38,334 nt of DNA from Prochlorococcus sp. AG-424-E18 (GTDB lineage Bacteria; Cyanobacteriota; Cyanobacteriia; PCC-6307; Cyanobiaceae). Shown here one piece after another: positions 34,671 to 38,334 of the stretch. A program made the position numbers and the translations under genes. The DNA lies in NCBI GenBank assembly GCA_003210155.1, contig QCNC01000013.1:1-38334 (forward strand), given 5' to 3'. A model generated the notes under the pieces. It saw only the letters and a list, made by a program, of their open reading frames with translations, did no database searches and was not told the origin of the DNA. Within the stretch, counting starts at the first letter, position 1. The number at the start of each line of letters is the position of its first letter.

Positions 34671-35306
34671 ATGATACAAAAAATGCCAGAACAAGAACAA
34701 ACAAAGTCAACCAATATAAAGTGGCACAATTTAACTATTGATAGACAAAAGTTAGAGAAAATGAGAGGGCATAAAGGTATGGTTATCTGGTTCACAGGTT
34801 TATCTGGTTCTGGTAAAAGTACTTTGGCCAACGCTTTAAATGAAGTTTTACACTTAGATGGTTTTTCGACTTATGTGTTGGATGGAGATAATATTAGACA
34901 CGGTTTATGTAAAGATCTTGGTTTTTCGGATGAAGATAGAGAAGAAAATATAAGAAGAATTGGAGAAGTTGCGAATTTATTTATGAATGCCGGGATAATA
35001 ACTATTACAGCATTCGTTTCGCCTTTTATTAGCGATAGAGATAAGGTAAGAAAAATTATTGGATCTAAGGATTTTATTGAAGTTTATTGTGCTGCTGATA
35101 TTAAAGTTTGCGAAAATAGGGATACTAAAGGTCTTTATAAGAAAGCTCGTTTGGGAGAAATTAAGGAATTTACAGGGATTTCTAGTCCATATGAAGCTCC
35201 TCATAATCCAGAAATTGTTGTTGATACAGGTTCGTTAGATTTAAATGATTCCGTTGAAAAAGTTATTAATTACCTTAAAACAGAAAACTTTCTTAAAAAG
35301 GTCTAA
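34671..35306 (+). CDS. cysC: Adenylylsulfate kinase
   Basis: Phosphorylates APS to PAPS in sulfate assimilation. The 211-residue protein has the P-loop GLSGSGKST at 43-51, DGDNIRHGLCKDLGFSDEDR (APS-binding), the VSPFISDRDKVR helix where many members read ISPYRADR, and CENRDTKGLYKKARLGEIKEFTG-type lid residues followed by SPYEAPHNPEIVVDT. All essential motifs are intact. ATG 34671 is used; a second ATG at 34683 is possible. It converges on purE with 15 bases between. Confidence 0.95.
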   Translation: MIQKMPEQEQTKSTNIKWHNLTIDRQKLEKMRGHKGMVIWFTGLSGSGKSTLANALNEVLHLDGFSTYVLDGDNIRHGLCKDLGFSDEDREENIRRIGEVANLFMNAGIITITAFVSPFISDRDKVRKIIGSKDFIEVYCAADIKVCENRDTKGLYKKARLGEIKEFTGISSPYEAPHNPEIVVDTGSLDLNDSVEKVINYLKTENFLKKV

Positions 35307-35320
35307 TAGAAAAATATTAG
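35303..35320. terminator. Hairpin between cysC and purE
   Basis: CTAATA (35303-35308) and TATTAG (35315-35320) pair perfectly around GAAAAA; the hairpin includes the cysC stop codon and fills the 15-base convergent gap. A second dyad, TTATCTT-C-AAGATAA (35326-35340), lies inside the end of purE. Both are AT-only or nearly so and would be weak bidirectional terminators at best. Confidence 0.35.
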
Positions 35321-35321
35321 T

Positions 35322-35858
35322 TCATTTATCTTCAAGATAATTGTCAGGTCCAATAGTTGATAACTTACTATTTTTTGTTCTTACCTGTGTATGAAGATTT
35401 TCTCTGAATTCTTTTAAATTTTTCTTTATGGATTCATCAAATAAACTTATCATCTCTATTGCCAATAATCCAGCATTCTGACCTCCATTAATTGCAACTG
35501 TTGCAACTGGAATCCCAGCTGGCATTTGAACAATTGATAAAAGAGAGTCAACCCCTTTCAGTGTCTTACTTTCTACTGGTACACCAATTACAGGAATGCA
35601 AGTTATGGATGCTAGCATTCCTGGAAGATGAGCCGCACCACCAGCACCGGCAATTATTACTTTTATGTTTTCTGATTCTGCATTTTTTGCATATTCCATC
35701 ATTTCAATAGGTGTTCGATGGGCAGAAAGTATACAAACTTCAGTTTTTATTCCAAATCTTCTTAAAATGTCAATGGCTGGTTTCAATGTTTTTAGATCTG
35801 AATCACTACCCATTACGACAGCAATTTTATAAATATCTTTGGGATTCAATTCTGACAA
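35322..35858 (-). CDS. purE: N5-carboxyaminoimidazole ribonucleotide mutase
   Basis: Rearranges N5-CAIR to CAIR in purine synthesis. The 178-residue protein has the class I PurE signature VVMGSDSDLKTL at 14-25, SAHRTP with the catalytic His47, and GAGGAAHLPGMLAS, VIGVPVES and QMPAGIPVATVAI. The start is TTG 35858 with no in-frame ATG before the conserved region. It is divergent from chlM with 87 bases between. Confidence 0.96.
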   Translation of the reverse strand: MSELNPKDIYKIAVVMGSDSDLKTLKPAIDILRRFGIKTEVCILSAHRTPIEMMEYAKNAESENIKVIIAGAGGAAHLPGMLASITCIPVIGVPVESKTLKGVDSLLSIVQMPAGIPVATVAINGGQNAGLLAIEMISLFDESIKKNLKEFRENLHTQVRTKNSKLSTIGPDNYLEDK

Positions 35859-35917
35859 AATAACAAATCAATTCTTTCCTATAATGGCGTGCAATTAATT
35901 TGGTGCCAGTTAGTTAG

Positions 35918-35923
35918 TATAAA
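35918..35923 (+). promoter_or_regulatory. Candidate -10 for chlM
   Basis: TATAAA lies 22 bases before the chlM ATG in the 87-base purE/chlM gap, with no good -35 at the right spacing (TTAATT at 35895-35900). A TATAAT at 35880-35885 is a second, more distant candidate. The region shows no other obvious motif. Confidence 0.3.
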
Positions 35924-35945
35924 TAAGAAATTTTCATAGAATGTT

Positions 35946-36647
35946 ATGACGTCAAATAAGATTATCGAAAAAAGTGAAGTTAGGGAGTATTTTAATGGAA
36001 CTGGCTTTGAAAGATGGAATAAAATTTATAGCAAATCTGATGAAATTAATGCAGTTCAGAAAAATATTAGGAAAGGACATCAAAAAACTGTAGATGATGT
36101 AGTTTCATACATCAAAAATTATCCTGAATTAACAAAAAAAAGTTATTGTGATGCAGGATGTGGTGTAGGAAGTCTTTCCATACCTTTACTAAGACTTGGT
36201 ATAAAAGAACTACAGGTGAGCGATATTTCTTCTGAAATGATTAAAGAAACAAGGAAACGCATTAATGAATTAGGTTTGAATCAAGGTAAAATCAAATATG
36301 AAGTTTGTGATCTGGAAAAATTAAAAGGATTATTTGATGTTGTAGTTTGTTTGGACGTATTTATTCATTATCCTCAACCGGTCGCAGAAGAAATGGTCCA
36401 ACATCTATGCGATTTAAGCAAAGAAAAACTAATCGTTAGCTTCGCTCCTTATACTCCAGTTCTTGCTGCTCTAAAAAATATTGGGAAATTATTTCCTGGA
36501 CCAAGTAAAACTACAAGAGCATATACATTGAAAGAAAAGGGTATTATTAATGCTGCTAAAGAAAGAGGATTTAAAGTAGTTAAAAAGAAATTAAATCAAG
36601 CTCCTTTTTATTTTTCAAAACTAATTGAATTCGAAAAAATTAAATAA
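35946..36647 (+). CDS. chlM: Magnesium protoporphyrin IX methyltransferase
   Basis: SAM-dependent methyltransferase that esterifies Mg-protoporphyrin IX, the step before the cyclase in chlorophyll synthesis. The 233-residue protein has SAM motif I DAGCGVGSLSIPLLRLG at about 69-85, the acidic motif II region VSDISSEMIKETRKR, CDLEKLKGLFDVVVCLDVFIHYP, and the specific N-terminal VREYFNGTGFERWNKIY and C-terminal FYFSKLIEF. The chlorophyll pathway assignment rests on those flanking segments, which general methyltransferases lack. One base separates its stop from that of ycf29 on the other strand. Confidence 0.95.
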   Translation: MTSNKIIEKSEVREYFNGTGFERWNKIYSKSDEINAVQKNIRKGHQKTVDDVVSYIKNYPELTKKSYCDAGCGVGSLSIPLLRLGIKELQVSDISSEMIKETRKRINELGLNQGKIKYEVCDLEKLKGLFDVVVCLDVFIHYPQPVAEEMVQHLCDLSKEKLIVSFAPYTPVLAALKNIGKLFPGPSKTTRAYTLKEKGIINAAKERGFKVVKKKLNQAPFYFSKLIEFEKIK

Positions 36648-36648
36648 T

Positions 36649-37377
36649 TTATTTTACTAAATGATTTTCAAGTGCATAACGAACTAATTCGGTTCGGCTA
36701 GATGTACCTGTCTTGATAAAAAGTCTACTTACATATTTCTCAACATTTCTAATAGATGTTTCAAGCTGTCTTGCAATTTCCTTGTTCATCAGTCCCTCAG
36801 CTACTAGTTGAAGCACACTTGCTTCTCTTGGAGTAAAACTAGGAAGATCTATTTTATTTTCTGGATTAGTTTGGTTTTGGTCTGTGAGCATAGATTTTAT
36901 TTCAGTAATTTGTTTTGCCATTTTGCTTACATCAATATCTGCAAATCGTGCTGCTTCTTTTAGTAAACGTTCTTGTCTGTTGATTACATTTTTAACTCTT
37001 GCAGCTAATTCATCGGGATCGAAAGGTTTGGAAATATAATCATCAACTCCTGCAAGATATCCTTCGGTTCTGTCTAGGGTCATTCCTTTTGCGGTTAGAA
37101 AAATAACTGGAGTTCCTCCTAATTTTTCATCCTCTCTAATTTTTTCTAATAAAGCATAACCGTTGGCTCGAGGCATCATAACATCGCTAATTATTAAATC
37201 AGGGAAGACTGTTTGAGCTTTTTCCCAACCATCCTCTCCATCAACTGCAATAAATATTTCAAAGCCTTCATCTTCTAGAAATGTTTTAACAGCTGTTCTT
37301 AAACCAGGCTCATCATCAACTAATAAAATTCTTGATTTTCTTAACGGTTCATTTTTTATTTGATTAATTTCATTCAT
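36649..37377 (-). CDS. ycf29: NarL-type response regulator, Ycf29 group
   Basis: Two-component response regulator related to plastid ycf29 (also called TctD-like). The 242-residue protein has a receiver with Asp21/Asp22, phospho-acceptor Asp65 in LIISDVMMPRANGYALL and Lys117 in YISKPFDPDELAARV, a coiled linker (about 135-175), and a LuxR helix-turn-helix at about 181-238 (FTPREASVLQLVAEGLMNKE, then RNVEKYVSRLFIKTG). All phosphorylation residues are intact. Targets and the partner kinase are unknown. It is divergent from the nifS-like gene across 56 bases. Confidence 0.88.
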   Translation of the reverse strand: MNEINQIKNEPLRKSRILLVDDEPGLRTAVKTFLEDEGFEIFIAVDGEDGWEKAQTVFPDLIISDVMMPRANGYALLEKIREDEKLGGTPVIFLTAKGMTLDRTEGYLAGVDDYISKPFDPDELAARVKNVINRQERLLKEAARFADIDVSKMAKQITEIKSMLTDQNQTNPENKIDLPSFTPREASVLQLVAEGLMNKEIARQLETSIRNVEKYVSRLFIKTGTSSRTELVRYALENHLVK

Positions 37378-37433
37378 TTTTTAAATTCTTTAATTTGATT
37401 TTCTAGTAATAAACAGAATTTTATATACTAAAC

Positions 37434-38334
37434 ATGATGCTATCAACTCCCATACTACTAGACTATCAATCTTCGACTCCTTGCTCTAAAGATGTTGTTG
37501 ATTCTATGAAACCTTTTTGGAGTGAGATATTTTCTAATCCTGCAAGCAAATCAAATTTGGCAGGGATTAACGCAAGCGCCATATTGGAAGCTTCAAGAGA
37601 AAAAATAGAACAAAATTTATTTCTTCAGAATAAAAAAGTTATTTTTACAAGTGGTGCAACTGAATCTAATAACTTAGCCTTATTAGGTTTTGCTAGAAAT
37701 TTCTATAAAAAAACAGGAAATTATGGACATATTATTACCTTAAAAACGGAGCATAAAGCTGTTTTGGAGCCCCTAAACCAACTAAAAAAAGAGGGATTTA
37801 TGGTTACAGAAATTAATCCTGAGAAAGATGGCTTGATTTCGGAAGAACAATTCAAAAAAAATATAAGAGAAGATACATTTCTGGTTAGTGTCATGTTGGC
37901 AAATAATGAAATAGGAGTTATTCAGCCCATAGAGAATTTTTCAAAAATATGTAAATCGCGAGGAATAACTTTTCACTCTGATTTCGCACAATGTTTAGGT
38001 TATATCGAGTTAGACAATCTTTTATCAGATGTAAATATGATTACGATGAGTTCTCACAAAATATATGGTCCTAAAGGGATAGGACTTCTCTTAATTGATG
38101 AAGAAATTAATCTTGAGCCCTTAATTGTTGGAGGAGGTCAAGAATATGGTCTAAGGTCTGGAACATTACCTCTTCCTTTAGTAGTTGGCTTTGCTAAAGC
38201 AATAGAGATAGCAGTTTTTAATCAAAAAAATAATGCTGAGAAATTACTTTTACACAGAAATAACCTTTTAGAGGGTTTGTTAGAAAATAATTCTGGTTTA
38301 TTAATTAATGGCTCTATAGAAAAAAGATTACCTC
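37434..38334 (+). CDS. NifS-like cysteine desulfurase / class V aminotransferase (partial)
   Basis: PLP enzyme predicted to remove sulfur from cysteine for Fe-S or thio-cofactor synthesis. The frame opens at ATG 37434 (or the next codon) and runs off the window after 300 residues. Visible motifs: FTSGATESNNLAL at about 71-83, His107 in TEHKAVLEPL, the cofactor aspartate and glutamine in HSDFAQ (Asp183, Gln186), and PLP-lysine 209 in SSHKIYGPKGIG. Two family segments deviate: HSDFAQCLG for the usual HTDAVQ, and RSGTLPLPLVVG for RSGT-N-P-IVG. The catalytic cysteine would lie in the missing C-terminal part, so true desulfurase activity cannot be confirmed. Confidence 0.82.
   Translation, partial: MMLSTPILLDYQSSTPCSKDVVDSMKPFWSEIFSNPASKSNLAGINASAILEASREKIEQNLFLQNKKVIFTSGATESNNLALLGFARNFYKKTGNYGHIITLKTEHKAVLEPLNQLKKEGFMVTEINPEKDGLISEEQFKKNIREDTFLVSVMLANNEIGVIQPIENFSKICKSRGITFHSDFAQCLGYIELDNLLSDVNMITMSSHKIYGPKGIGLLLIDEEINLEPLIVGGGQEYGLRSGTLPLPLVVGFAKAIEIAVFNQKNNAEKLLLHRNNLLEGLLENNSGLLINGSIEKRLP

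Overview
This 38.3 kb window is a stretch of chromosome from a marine picocyanobacterium, most probably a high-light-adapted Prochlorococcus. The DNA is very AT-rich and genes are packed with gaps that never exceed about 125 bases. The gene content is oxygenic-photosynthesis core: ycf3, ycf34, ycf29, rpaB, chlM, plant-type phytoene synthase and desaturase, and seven subunits of the cyanobacterial NDH-1 complex. I count 43 protein genes, two of them cut by the window edges (holB at the left, a nifS-like gene at the right). I see no rRNA, tRNA, CRISPR array, insertion sequence, prophage or integrase.

Layout. 1-5.6 kb: a minus-strand copA-like/tmk/holB run, then ycf3 (+) facing radA (-). 5.6-10.4 kb: rpaB abutting a lipid cluster, plsX-fabH-fabD-plsC. 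10.4-13.0 kb: ycf34-tsaB (-) divergent from cca and an RRM protein (+). 13.0-18.2 kb: carotenoid genes crtB and pds (-), ndhM with a coupled DUF3172 gene (+), rbcR (-), and a NnrU-family gene whose sequence is that of 15-cis-zeta-carotene isomerase (Z-ISO). 18.2-22 kb: ndhF-ndhD. 22-25.4 kb: scpA, a sugar-nucleotidyltransferase, metF, and a PedR-like small LuxR regulator. 25.3-32.6 kb, all minus: DUF3352 protein, gltA, ndhA-I-G-E, nadK, a CYTH protein and a 62-residue unknown. 32.7-38.3 kb: rhodanese, trpB, SUI1, cysC, purE, chlM, ycf29 and a NifS-like enzyme.

How the genes connect. Four themes recur: fatty-acid and phospholipid start-up (plsX, fabH, fabD, plsC); carotenoid desaturation and isomerisation (crtB, pds, Z-ISO); NDH-1 electron transport with NADP supply (ndhM, F, D, A, I, G, E and nadK); and photosynthesis-linked regulators (RpaB, RbcR, PedR, Ycf29).

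I did not find a clearly new multi-gene system; this looks like conserved core genome. The signals most worth a second look are: a 126-residue N-terminal extension on PlsX built from an imperfect 18-residue repeat; a 17-bp-stem hairpin between ndhD and scpA; the GTGA-coupled DUF3172 gene behind ndhM; the placement of nadK and a CYTH phosphatase-like gene in the ndhAIGE run; the almost complete absence of space between convergent genes; the high share of TTG/GTG starts; and the Z-ISO identity of a gene usually labelled only NnrU. Family assignments are from recognition of motifs and remembered relatives, not from a search.
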